This document shows positions 8,455-15,743 of a stretch of DNA of 15,743 nt, piece after piece (positions within the stretch are counted from its first letter, which is position 1; every line of letters begins with the position of its first letter). Location: contig JAHBMJ010002801.1 of assembly GCA_018398765.1 (NCBI GenBank), forward strand, positions 1 through 15,743, in the 5' to 3' direction. The position numbers were made by a program, and so were the translations under genes. The notes below the pieces were generated by a model that saw nothing but the letters and a program-made list of their open reading frames with translations, ran no database searches and had not been told where the DNA came from. The DNA is from Chromera velia (taxonomy: Eukaryota > Sar > Chromeraceae).

Positions 8455-10583
8455 CGTACGCAGTCGATGCATGATTTCATATGTCGAATGTGGACGAATC
8501 GAGCTCGACTCCTGATTTCACTCACGTCTAGAGAGAGCGCAAGCTTTTCGTGGAAACAACAGACCTCGATCTTGCCTGAAACATGAATGCGTCTGACAGA
8601 ACCTTCTTTCTGTGCAGCGCTTGAAATCTGTCCTCTTCGTGATTTCCCCCTTTTCAGTCTGTTGAAAAGAAATCTATATCCTCGTTGCTTGGTGAGACAG
8701 GAAATGGGCTTGCTCTTTCATGAACAAACAGAGGACGAAGTAGGACAGAGGAGCGCGTGACATGAGTGCGTGAGTGCGTGAGTGAGTGACTGCAGTTGCG
8801 CACCTCCAGCGGAAGATCCACGCCCCGAGTCGCCCCTCAGGATCTTCCTCCAAAGACCTGAAGGACGACTTGGAGTCCACTCGAGTACCGGGTCTGGGGG
8901 AGGATCCCACGGGAGAGGGGCGGCGGTCCGAGTTCGGAGTCTGGCGCCTGGGGGAGGAGGGAGGAGACGAGGGGGGAGGCCTGAGCTCAGAGGGGGCGCA
9001 ACGGCTTGTAGCAGCGCTGTGTGGGGACTTGAGGGTACAGGTCGGTCGGTGGGTGCATGGGACCGGCAGGCAGGCAGGCAGATAGATTATGACCAGTTGG
9101 TAGGCCAGCCATTCAGCCAGAACGTGTTTTGTCCTGCCGAAGAGAGACGAGAACACCCTTTGCTTGCTCGATTTTATCACTGAGCCGAGCTACTTCTGTG
9201 TTTGTCGCTTTCTGCCTCTGTGTCTGTCTCTGTCTCTGTCGCTCTGTGTCTCTTTTTCTTGTATGTGTGTATGTGAATGCATTAAAGAGACTGAATCATA
9301 GTAGATGTCATGTTTCTCTGTTCTGCCGTTTTCTTCCCTTCCCTTCCCTTCTCGGTGGCAGCTGAAGCTCCAAGAGAGGACGAGTGCCAGGCTTCCCCCC
9401 CTCGTTATGGGAGATGCGGACAGCGAGAGAGAGGTGATTGGGCCTTTGCGAAGTGGGCTTGCAGAAGGCATGGAAGTAGGGGGAGCGCAGGACGGTGCGG
9501 GAGTTTTCGGATCTCCTCCGCCTATCTATACGCCTTCCGAGTTATGTACCATTCTCCGATCGCTCTCTTACGTCCTTCCTTCACTTCGCAGAATCGCTGT
9601 GAATGTCCAAAGAGAAGGGGAGAGTGGAGGGGACCCCATTGGAGCGGCAACTGGACTTCTTGAAGACGTCTGCACCGAGCTGTTGAGATTGGCCGAATCA
9701 GAAGGGAGGGGACTGAGTTCCAGGGATGGCTCCGTGGTCACTCAGTCCTGCAGCCGGCTGCTTCTCGATGCCGCTGCGGATGAGTCTGAAGACGCAGAAA
9801 GCGGAGAAGAACGTGAGATGTCGTCTTTCTCTTCTTCCTCCTTTGCTGTTCAGGAAGTCACTCACCTGCTGGAAGCTGTCGGAAGGAGGGGTTGGGTGAA
9901 TTTGATAGATGCCATGAAGGCAGTGGAGGCGCTGGTCAGCTAGCAGAGGACCGCTCTGTCCTCTTTTTGTTTTTGTTTTGTCACAGTCGTTCTCCGCGGT
10001 TTCTTTTTCTCCTCTCATTTGTGTTGGACTGTGTTCTCCAATGCCGACGTTTTTCCTTTGTCCTCTCTCTTCTCAAACTGCTCCCTGCCCTTTTTTTTTG
10101 CGAAGAGAAGAGAGAAGTGCCATGAAACAGAGAAACAGAGGAAACGATGTTCCTTTTCTTCTTTCTCATCTCCTGCTTTCTTTCTTTCTTTCTTTTCTTT
10201 CTTTCTTTCTTTCTTTCTTTCGTTCTTTCTTCCTTTCTTTCTTTCTTTCTTTCTTTCTTTCGCGCGTGCTTTCTCCGTCCTTCCCTCCACGTTGCCTGTT
10301 CTGCAAGTCCGTGTGTGGTGTCTGTAGCTCAATTACGTCTTTGGTTGCGCGTCTTTTGTTGCAGATTGCTCTTTCGATTCAACTGCCTGTCGCTTTTGTC
10401 CGCACTCACACGCTGGAAGGAACAGGGGGAGATGGGTTCAAAGGTCACGAAAGTCTTGCAGGGGGAGACGAGACGAAAAGGAGCGCATTCGCAGAAATGA
10501 GGGCAGCCCCGTGCGGAGTTCGGAGAAAAATTGCCCGCCAAGTCATACCGCTACTTCAATTGGTATGTTGTCTCTGTACACCT

Positions 10584-10619
<36 letters not shown>

Positions 10620-10746
10620 CCACACGCACGCACGCACACATACATCCACCCACCCACACACACACACACACACACGCACGCACGCACGCACGCACGCGCG
10701 CGCGCGCGCACACACACACACACACATACATAGACACACACACACG

Positions 10747-10806
<60 letters not shown>

Positions 10807-12500
10807 ATGGAAAAGCAGAGACGGACGTTTCAGCGTCACATCTCTCCGTCTTGTATTGATGTGCATCCTGGCTGGTCGCTCTCGTCTCGTTTCCCCCTTT
10901 CGTCGCACCAGGCAGGTTATCTTAATGCACCTCTCTTCTTCCCAGACGAGCGCGCTGTGCTGTCATCTTTCCTGCTCGATTGATTTTCCTTCTCTCTTCT
11001 TGCATTTAGTTTGTGAATTATCTATTCTTCCGCGATCCCTCCCTGTTCCGCCATTTCGCTGATGCACGACCATACGAAAGTCAAGACTCTCCTCTCTCGT
11101 TCTCTCGCAGGTCCTTGACCCAACGTCGGACCGTGAGAAAGACACAGAGACACAGACGGACACAGAGACAGTAGAAGGAGTGCAGGAGTCCATGCCGCCG
11201 TCCGAGAGCGCAGCACCGAGAGTCGGTTGTATGTCTGAATCTCTCATGGTGGTTCCATTGCGGGCTCTCTCGGCTGCTTTGTTGGGTGCGATGTTTGTGG
11301 AGGTCGAGGCAGTAGGAGTCACTGGGGGGACAGAAGGGAAGGAGAGTGAAGGAACCCAATGGACCCTCAGAGCTTCTTCGAGGATTGTGGAAGAAGTTAT
11401 CAGACGACGGCATTTGTTGAGGGCAAAAGACGTGGATGCGTGGGCAGTGCGAGAAACCTTATTTGCGTCAGTCGCTTCCCCTCTTTCTTTGGCTTCAACA
11501 TGCCTCGTTTCTCTCGGTCATGGCCTCTCACAGACTGCATGTACAGTGATCGACACACTGAGCTGTCTTCTTCCAGCGATGTGTCCTTCCATCTACCATT
11601 TTGTGTTCGAAACGTACTTTTCTCTTCTTACATCCGTCCCTACCTCTCCATTTTTGCTGGTGTTTCTCTTGTCTGTCAGTCTGCCTTGTTTCTCTCTCTC
11701 TCTCTCCCTCCCTGCTCTTCTCTCCCTTTCTCCATCCCTGTGTGTTGCCGTTTGTGTCTCTATTCTAATGAGTCCATCTTTGCATGTGTCTGTCTTGGTG
11801 TCTATGTGGAAGTGCGTAACTATGCACGTGTGCGCGCGTGCACGCATGTTCTTGTGAACATATACAGATGGATGTGTGTTTGCACCCCTGGACTCAGGCA
11901 ATCCCGAATCGGACAGAACTTGATGGAACAGCTCTGGGAGCTTCAGGATGATCTGGTCAGAATGAAGGAAGTAAGCCGGGAAGGAAGAAAGGAAGAAAGG
12001 ATGGCAGAAGGGTACAGAAGAAAAGCATAGACGGAATGATGCATGGAAGCTCATTTTCTCGTTGCGATCCGCCCGCACCTTAATGAATCAAAGATAGGGA
12101 TTCAATTCCACCATTGTGAAAGCCCATTTGCCTGGACACACGGGTGTGGTCTCCACTTTCTCTCTCTGTCTTTCTCCTTTCCTCTCTGTCCCCCACCCCA
12201 TACCTGAACACACGCACAGAGACATAAAGAGAGAGAGAGAGAGCGACGCTATTTATTCTGACTGTTCGTGTGTGTGTGCAGGAAGAGGGAGCGAGAGACT
12301 CCCTTGCAGACCTTTTCTTCCACGTCGGGAGGGCCCAGGCTGTCCTTGTGCCCCTCTCCAGTCAGGAGGAGAAGGAGGAGGGAGGGGGGGAGGAGGACCT
12401 GAAAGGAGACGAACAGGGAGTGTGCAGAGGGACGGGGGCCCGACACACATCTTATGAAGAGACCTCGACAGATTCTGTCTCTGCTATTCAATGCCAGTAG
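4335..12500 (+). CDS. Multi-exon mitochondrial helical-repeat (HPR/FASTK-like) protein, about 1057 aa, 17 exons
   Basis: My exon model, with phases matching at every junction: 4335-4558, 4934-5102, 5254-5367, 5488-5561, 5722-5913, 6107-6160, 6463-6619, 6871-6983, 7423-7511, 7792-7963, 8213-8364, 8796-9040, 9362-9934, 10365-10562, 11111-11466, 11898-11970, 12282-12500 (TAG). The ATG at 4335 is the first in frame after a TGA. Exon 1 encodes an Arg/Ser-rich, acid-poor leader ending [10 protein letters not shown], like a mitochondrial presequence. Leucine-rich helical repeats of roughly 37-38 residues follow, for example [67 protein letters not shown] and [16 protein letters not shown]. This pattern resembles heptatricopeptide (HPR) and FASTK/RAP-family organellar RNA-binding proteins of apicomplexans. 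I see no clear RAP domain at the C-terminus, which is instead acidic and glycine-rich. RNA binding is inferred from the family. The least certain junctions are exons 3/4 and 9/10. Introns run 120-548 nt and are rich in pyrimidines and microsatellites. Confidence 0.75.
5197..5229. repeat. (TG)n microsatellite in intron 2
   Basis: An alternating TG run lies about 25 bp upstream of the exon 3 acceptor at 5252-5253. It sits within the splice-acceptor region, so length changes could affect recognition. Confidence 0.9.
6198..6241 (+). repeat. G-run tract, potential G-quadruplex in intron 6
   Basis: Nine runs of three or more G are separated by single A or C/A bases, on the coding strand just after the exon 6 donor at 6161. 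The transcript would carry it. This spacing is ideal for stacked quadruplexes in RNA or DNA. Confidence 0.8.
8391..8450. repeat. (GT)n(GA)n compound microsatellite in intron 11
   Basis: Fifteen GT units pass directly into fifteen GA units, starting 27 bp downstream of the exon 11 donor. The purine-only half could form triplex (H-DNA) and the GT half Z-DNA. Confidence 0.95.
10176..10261. repeat. (CTTT)n microsatellite in intron 13
   Basis: About twenty TTTC units with a few interruptions (CTTTT, CGTTC, TTCC) form a pure polypyrimidine tract on the coding strand, about 100 bp before the exon 14 acceptor. Confidence 0.95.
10585..10806. repeat. Long (CA)n / (CACG)n / (GA)n compound repeat in intron 14
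   Basis: About 195 bp of alternating purine-pyrimidine DNA is mostly CA, with CACG, CACC and a block of CG alternation near 10685-10708. It switches to 13 GA units at 10781-10806. It starts 22 bp after the exon 14 donor and is the largest simple repeat in the window. Open frames across it on both strands are repeat artefacts. Confidence 0.95.
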
Positions 12501-12812
12501 CGTGGGCCTGCATACCGAGCTCACGCGTCTTCAGTTCAGTCTTGGCGAAACTTACGATGGTTACCTCAAAAGAGAAAATGAGGCACACCCATGCGACAGA
12601 GAGAGCCAGAAGTCGAAAACAGGAAAACAGGAACAGGAGAGAAAAAAGAAGAGAGCGCGGTGGTGAGAGAGGAGGAATGTTCGTGTGTGCCCAATGGTTT
12701 CCTCTGCCTAGTCCTTCACCATTCTGCACAGTGCACAATATCTAGCACAATATTCATACCGTATACATTCCGTCACACAGGAAACCTCCAACCATTGGCA
12801 CCAGTCGAAGCT

Positions 12813-12818
12813 AATAAA
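12813..12818 (+). terminator. Polyadenylation signal for the plus-strand gene
   Basis: AATAAA lies 313 nt downstream of the TAG stop at 12498-12500, at the point where composition changes to AT-rich repeat DNA. It is the first canonical hexamer I noticed after the stop. The intervening 312 nt would be the 3' UTR. Confidence 0.4.
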
Positions 12819-13051
12819 CAATAACAAACAGATCAATTCTTTTTAAAAAAATATATATGAACAACATTGACACAATTATGATACATATATCCTTGTTTGT
12901 ACCTCACCTACAAAGGTTGGTAAAAAAGCTAAATATGGATAAACGTCAGGGTCACGGTGATGTGAGAGTTAGGTCGGAACATGTATCCTATCTTATCATA
13001 TCGTAAAGCATTCATATATTTTTATTGATCATAGGGAATACGTAAAAAAAC
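12819..13051. other. AT-rich intergenic stretch, no gene seen
   Basis: This ~230-bp spacer between the end of the multi-exon gene and the next TIR element is AT-rich. It contains short ATATAT tracts and a partly repeated ATCCTATCTTATCATAT string. I see no coding signal or RNA gene. Confidence 0.6.
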
Positions 13052-13263
13052 TTTTATAAGACGGTGTTAACTAATTTCAAAACCTCTCCTCTACTCCCCC
13101 CTCTCCCCAATTAAGCCTTCAAAAAGCCCCACTTAGAAGGCGGCGGCGCGTATTTAGTGCGGCGGTGCATGGATCATATGCGACGGCGCGCAGCGTCTCA
13201 TAACCCCCCCCCCCTCCTCGAGAAATCCTTATAAGACACCGTTTTACTAGCCGTCTTATAAAA
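13052..13263. mobile_element. Small TIR element (MITE-like) with terminal TTTTATAAGACGG
   Basis: TTTTATAAGACGG (13052-13064) is repeated perfectly in inverse orientation at 13251-13263. A third, directly oriented copy of TTATAAGAC lies internally at about 13229-13237 and can pair with the right end as a hairpin. The same GGTGT/ACACC extension follows the motif at the left end and at the internal copy. The interior holds GC-rich GGCGGCG triplets and a C-run near 13204-13214. No ORF is present, and a target duplication is not clear. Confidence 0.6.
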
Positions 13264-13441
13264 AATATTTTGTGTGTCCCTATACGGTCCGATATTATTT
13301 ATATAGCTGGGAGCTCTGGCCCCTAGGCAGCTGGACCAGCCAGCATACAATTAACCTAGCAGTTGGAAGTTGAAACCAACAGTGTTTATCTATTTTGATT
13401 TGACTTATAAGCGTTGTCAGTTTGAGCTTCTAACTCTTCAT

Positions 13442-14266
13442 ATGTCAAACGGAAACCGCTTGAATTTGTGGCTGCACAGCAAACAGACAGATGAAAGAAG
13501 CAGAGAAAACGGTCTCTCAATTGAGAGAGAAAGCATCGGACGGACCCCTGTGTGCAACAGAAAGGTTGCACCCTGGTCAGTCCACAGAAGAAGAGCAGCA
13601 TTCAAGGTGGGAGAGAGGAGCTTTGAGGTCAATAAGGGGAAATTCTCTCTTAATGGAGGGAGGGGGACCCCGCTGCACGACAGAAAATGCATTATTTGCT
13701 GTGATCTCCTTGGTATCCAGGTGGTTGAAGACGAAGTGCACGTTCTGACCAAGTGTTCCTTGCATAATACCGAGAGGGCTGTGTGCTTGCAGGCTCTTTC
13801 AGATATATGGAATGAAGGGAGGGGGGAAAGAGCAGCAGGAAAGCCAAAATGGGGAGAGGGGACAAACAGGAAGACAGAAAGGCTTGCCTTGTTTTCTTTT
13901 TTTTTAAGTGAGACAGATAGAAGCATTGACAAGTTTTTAAAGGATGTTATCATAAAACGAGCTGCCGTAAAAGAATGCTGCAAGAGAAATGCATGCAGCC
14001 TGCAAGATGTATCAAGCACCCAGCTAGACCAAGCCCACCAAATCCTTTGGTCAAATGAAAAGGAAAAAAACGAAAGACAGACAGACTATGTAGCAACATG
14101 GCAGCAAATGAAGCAAACAAAGGAAGAGGGAGAAACCAAAAGGTTGAGTGACTGGGAAGTAATGAGATTGGCCTCTAATCGATCGACCGTTTATCTTGAG
14201 ATGCCTCTGTTTGAAGCCTGTTTAAGCTCCGCCGGGTCGATCGGCAGGCCGCAGCATCGTCAGTGA
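13442..14266 (+). CDS. LINE C-terminal fragment (post-reverse-transcriptase zinc motif), 274 aa
   Basis: The open frame contains the pattern found downstream of the reverse transcriptase domain in many non-LTR retrotransposons. A short FEVNKGKFSLNGGRG segment is followed by RKCIICC, then VVEDEVHVLTKC, then an Arg seven residues on. Candidate zinc ligands are C83, C86 or C87, H100 and C105, with the usual acidic EDE just before the His. The rest is basic and hydrophilic. The frame is open from about 13355, but the first ATG is at 13442. No reverse transcriptase or endonuclease is encoded upstream, because the TIR element ends only ~90 bp before. This is therefore a 5'-truncated copy or a solitary, possibly co-opted, fragment. 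The unbroken 274-codon frame is unusual for a dead copy. Confidence 0.6.
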   Translation: MSNGNRLNLWLHSKQTDERSRENGLSIERESIGRTPVCNRKVAPWSVHRRRAAFKVGERSFEVNKGKFSLNGGRGTPLHDRKCIICCDLLGIQVVEDEVHVLTKCSLHNTERAVCLQALSDIWNEGRGERAAGKPKWGEGTNRKTERLALFSFFLSETDRSIDKFLKDVIIKRAAVKECCKRNACSLQDVSSTQLDQAHQILWSNEKEKNERQTDYVATWQQMKQTKEEGETKRLSDWEVMRLASNRSTVYLEMPLFEACLSSAGSIGRPQHRQ

Positions 14267-14496
14267 GAGTTGATTGATTGCAGTCTTTCGCATGCGATTG
14301 ATAGTAATTGATTGATTATCACGTAAACAGTTTATGGTATAGGTCTTTTTGGCCTGTGCGGGCCGGCCAGGAAGGTCCGACGCATGTATGCACTTTTCCT
14401 GGACGCCGTACGTCGAGCGCTCGGCATTGGGACAGGAGGCCAAATTCCCCCTCCCCTGGCCAATCCTCCAGACATTAATCCTATCCTATCCTATCA
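14267..14496 (+). other. Probable LINE 3' UTR ending in a (CCTAT)n tail
   Basis: After the TGA there are several GATTGATT-type repeats (14270-14320), a GC-rich patch with GGCCGGCC, and a final run of three CCTAT units at about 14480-14495. A short tandem-repeat tail would fit the 3' end of the preceding LINE fragment. The ends are approximate. Confidence 0.4.
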
Positions 14497-14518
14497 TAGT
14501 TGACAGTATTAGTTGACA
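14497..14518. repeat. Direct repeat TAGTTGACA
   Basis: Two copies of TAGTTGACA (14497-14505 and 14510-14518) lie 13 bp apart, immediately after the presumed LINE tail. They may be a small duplication at the junction or a chance repeat. Confidence 0.5.
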
Positions 14519-14740
14519 AAAAAAAATGTACACAAATTGATATAAAGAACCGAAGTGCCTCGTGTGGCTTCGTGCGTTCTAGTGTGCGTTGCTGCCAAAC
14601 GCTAGACACCTATTTATAGGCCGATGGCGATGGCGTATGATAATGATGATTGATATCAAAAATTAAAAGTATACAAAAAATCGATATTTTTATCAATTTT
14701 TTATACATTCATTTTTTTTTTGTACACATTTATAGGGCAT
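14503..14740. repeat. AT-rich imperfect inverted-repeat region, possible degenerate MITE
   Basis: Sequence near 14503-14533 (ACAAAAAAAAATG followed by AAATTGATA) resembles the reverse complement of the segment ending near 14735. A tighter hairpin lies at 14669-14706, where GTATACAAAAAATCGATA pairs with TATCAATTTTTTATAC. No ORF is seen. The high A/T content means some pairing is expected by chance. Confidence 0.35.
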
Positions 14741-15008
14741 GAACTTCTATGAGTTAGAAATGCTTTCTGTTATATTAGCCGTTTTGCTGTGCCGCAATCT
14801 ATAGGCCGCAATGACGCTCGCTAGCGGGACGATCGCTCGCTTGATCACTCGTCTCCACATGTTTAAGCCAGAAGAACGGTTTTCGCAAGGGAATCTCGTT
14901 GCAACAAATTTTCCAGGCAGGAGGGGGATTAGGCAAGGTTTAGGACCGCATCACCGCTGCGCAACCCAATCGAATTCGAAAACTTGTCATCCATATGGAT
15001 TCAGGAAA
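14741..15008. other. Spacer, no supported gene
   Basis: There is a CTATAGGCCG motif (14800-14809), related to TATAGGCCG at 14616-14624, and a GCTCGCTAGCG/GATCGCTCGC stretch (14817-14841). Open frames entering here from 14811 have no recognisable protein features. I see no RNA gene. Confidence 0.5.
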
Positions 15009-15332
15009 CTAAGAGCGGCCCTTCCGGTTCCTCTGCGACGCCGTGTGCCCCCCTCTCGGTCCTCCCCCTCCCCCGCCACCCTCTTCTTGAAGAAAGGCCG
15101 CAGCTGCAGCCGCAGAGCCCCCCCCGCCCCCCGCTGTCGCAGAGAGCCCACCGCTTCCAGACCGGGAGGGAGACCGGCCCGCTGCCCCTGCCCCTGCCGC
15201 TCCTGAGTGACCGGGCCGTCCTCCGTCGTCCACAGCTTCTTGCTGCGTCTGTCCCTGCTGGGCCTGCTCCTTCTGCTGCTCCTCGGCAAGGGCTGCCTGC
15301 TCAGCAGCTGCACGAAAACGCAATACAGACAT
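15009..15332 (-). CDS. Possible small or partial Gln/Gly-rich protein (107 aa)
   Basis: I do not recognise it. From an ATG at 15332 the minus strand encodes an N-terminal charged, Gln/Glu/Ala-rich segment of coiled-coil type (AAAEQAALAEEQQKEQ). This passes into Gly/Ser/Ala-rich sequence with glycine runs and ends RNRKGRS before a TAG. An out-of-frame ATG lies 7 nt upstream. The plus-strand frames here are Pro/Arg/Leu-rich and look like antisense shadows. It may be the first exon of a longer gene whose donor I cannot place, or not a gene at all. Microsatellite-type DNA lies directly upstream. Confidence 0.35.
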   Translation of the reverse strand: MSVLRFRAAAEQAALAEEQQKEQAQQGQTQQEAVDDGGRPGHSGAAGAGAAGRSPSRSGSGGLSATAGGGGGSAAAAAAFLQEEGGGGGGGPRGGHTASQRNRKGRS

Positions 15333-15370
15333 TTTCCATACGAGGGGGCAAAAAGAGAAAGAAGTCAAAA

Positions 15371-15374
<4 letters not shown>

Positions 15375-15409
<35 letters not shown>
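15375..15409. repeat. (GA)n microsatellite
   Basis: About seventeen GA units lie upstream (minus-strand sense) of the possible Gln/Gly-rich coding segment. Confidence 0.95.
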
Positions 15410-15413
<4 letters not shown>

Positions 15414-15678
15414 AAAAAGGGAACATGAAATGGACACAGCAAGCAAGCACCCAATAGAGAAAGAAAAGGTCTAAAGCAAAGAAAGTATGAGGCGTGAGTA
15501 CACATGAAGGCGGACTGAGGTACAACTCTCAGGAGGGGGCCAGTGCCTTGCAGCAAAAATCAAGAGTCGCGCCGCATCCGCAAAAGACACACACAGACAG
15601 AGAACATCATTTTTCTCCCTCTTGTTTCTTTTCTCCTTTTTCAGGCTGTGTCGCCTTCCCGCTTCAGACACACCAACA

Positions 15679-15743
15679 ATGTGTGTGTGTGTGTGCCTGT
15701 GTGTGTGTGTGTGTGCCTGTGTGTGTGTGCCTGTGTGTGTGTG
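15679..15743. repeat. TG minisatellite with GCCTG interruptions
   Basis: Short TG runs are separated by a regularly placed GCC (unit of the form (TG)nCC), and the tract continues past the window edge. No gene is visible in it. Confidence 0.95.

Noticed and set aside
8674-9180. 168-aa minus-strand frame
   Set aside because: It is antisense to exon 12 of the multi-exon gene, whose plus frame fits splice phases on both sides.
9978-10360. Frames rich in FLSFF or KKERK across the CTTT repeat
   Set aside because: Translation of a tetranucleotide repeat inside intron 13. Only the downstream 10365-10562 part is exon.
10511-11062. Long frames on both strands through the CA/GA repeat
   Set aside because: They encode only HT, VC and ER dipeptide repeats, which are artefacts of microsatellite DNA within intron 14.
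11359-12030. 223-aa plus frame across 11359-12030
   Set aside because: It covers exon 15 in the wrong frame and intron 15. Only its end (11898-11970) coincides with a genuine exon.
14811-15206. 131-aa plus frame rich in Arg and Pro
   Set aside because: There is no domain, and the second half is the complement of the Gly/Gln-rich minus frame. The first half resembles nothing I know.
15640-15680. Acceptor-like TTTTTCAG followed by a short open stretch on the plus strand
   Set aside because: The sequence runs into a TG minisatellite within about 30 bp and the window ends, so no exon can be supported.
1-15743. CRISPR arrays, tRNA or rRNA genes and bacterial-style systems
   Set aside because: No spaced direct repeats of CRISPR type, no cloverleaf or rRNA-like sequence was noticed, and the gene structure is eukaryotic.

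Overview
The window looks like nuclear DNA of a unicellular eukaryote. I see no bacterial operon structure. Instead there is one long multi-exon gene with GT-AG introns, many microsatellites, eukaryotic polyadenylation signals and remnants of eukaryotic transposons. The gene style fits an alveolate close to Apicomplexa (a chromerid such as Chromera is my best guess): a mitochondrial-type helical-repeat protein of the HPR/FASTK-like kind, and two copies of the octamer TGCATGCA, a known ApiAP2 target in apicomplexans. The organism call is an inference from style, not a match.

Layout. Positions 1-2060 are a transposon graveyard. They hold a G-run-rich element with terminal inverted repeats (47-918), a palindromic unit (921-996), a 244-bp hAT-like MITE with perfect 8-bp target duplications (1083-1326), and the decayed 3' end of a LINE with a tetranucleotide tail (about 1535-1963). 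Positions 2060-12820 are a two-gene island. Gene 1 (minus strand, 2100-3737, 545 aa, one coding exon) is an unrecognised protein with a C-terminal Cys/His cluster. Gene 2 (plus strand, 4335-12500) is reconstructed here as 17 exons encoding about 1057 aa. It has a mitochondrial-style presequence and recurring leucine-rich helical repeats. The genes diverge from a shared ~600-bp intergenic region holding two TGCATGCA octamers, a CG-rich hairpin and an AT-rich tract.

Positions 12820-14800 are again repeat-derived. They contain a TIR element (13052-13263), a 5'-truncated LINE C-terminal fragment with a Cys/His zinc motif and a still-open frame (13442-14266), a short pentanucleotide tail and an AT-rich imperfect inverted repeat. 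The right end (14800-15743) contains a possible minus-strand Gln/Gly-rich coding segment (15009-15332) and GA and TG microsatellites.

How it works together: gene 2 is probably targeted to the mitochondrion and may bind organellar RNA. Gene 1 may share its promoter, but its role is unknown. I found no complete novel defence or biosynthetic system. The most notable items are the divergent HPR-like gene with its unusual splice donors, the shared promoter with ApiAP2-like octamers, and several unclassified TIR elements.
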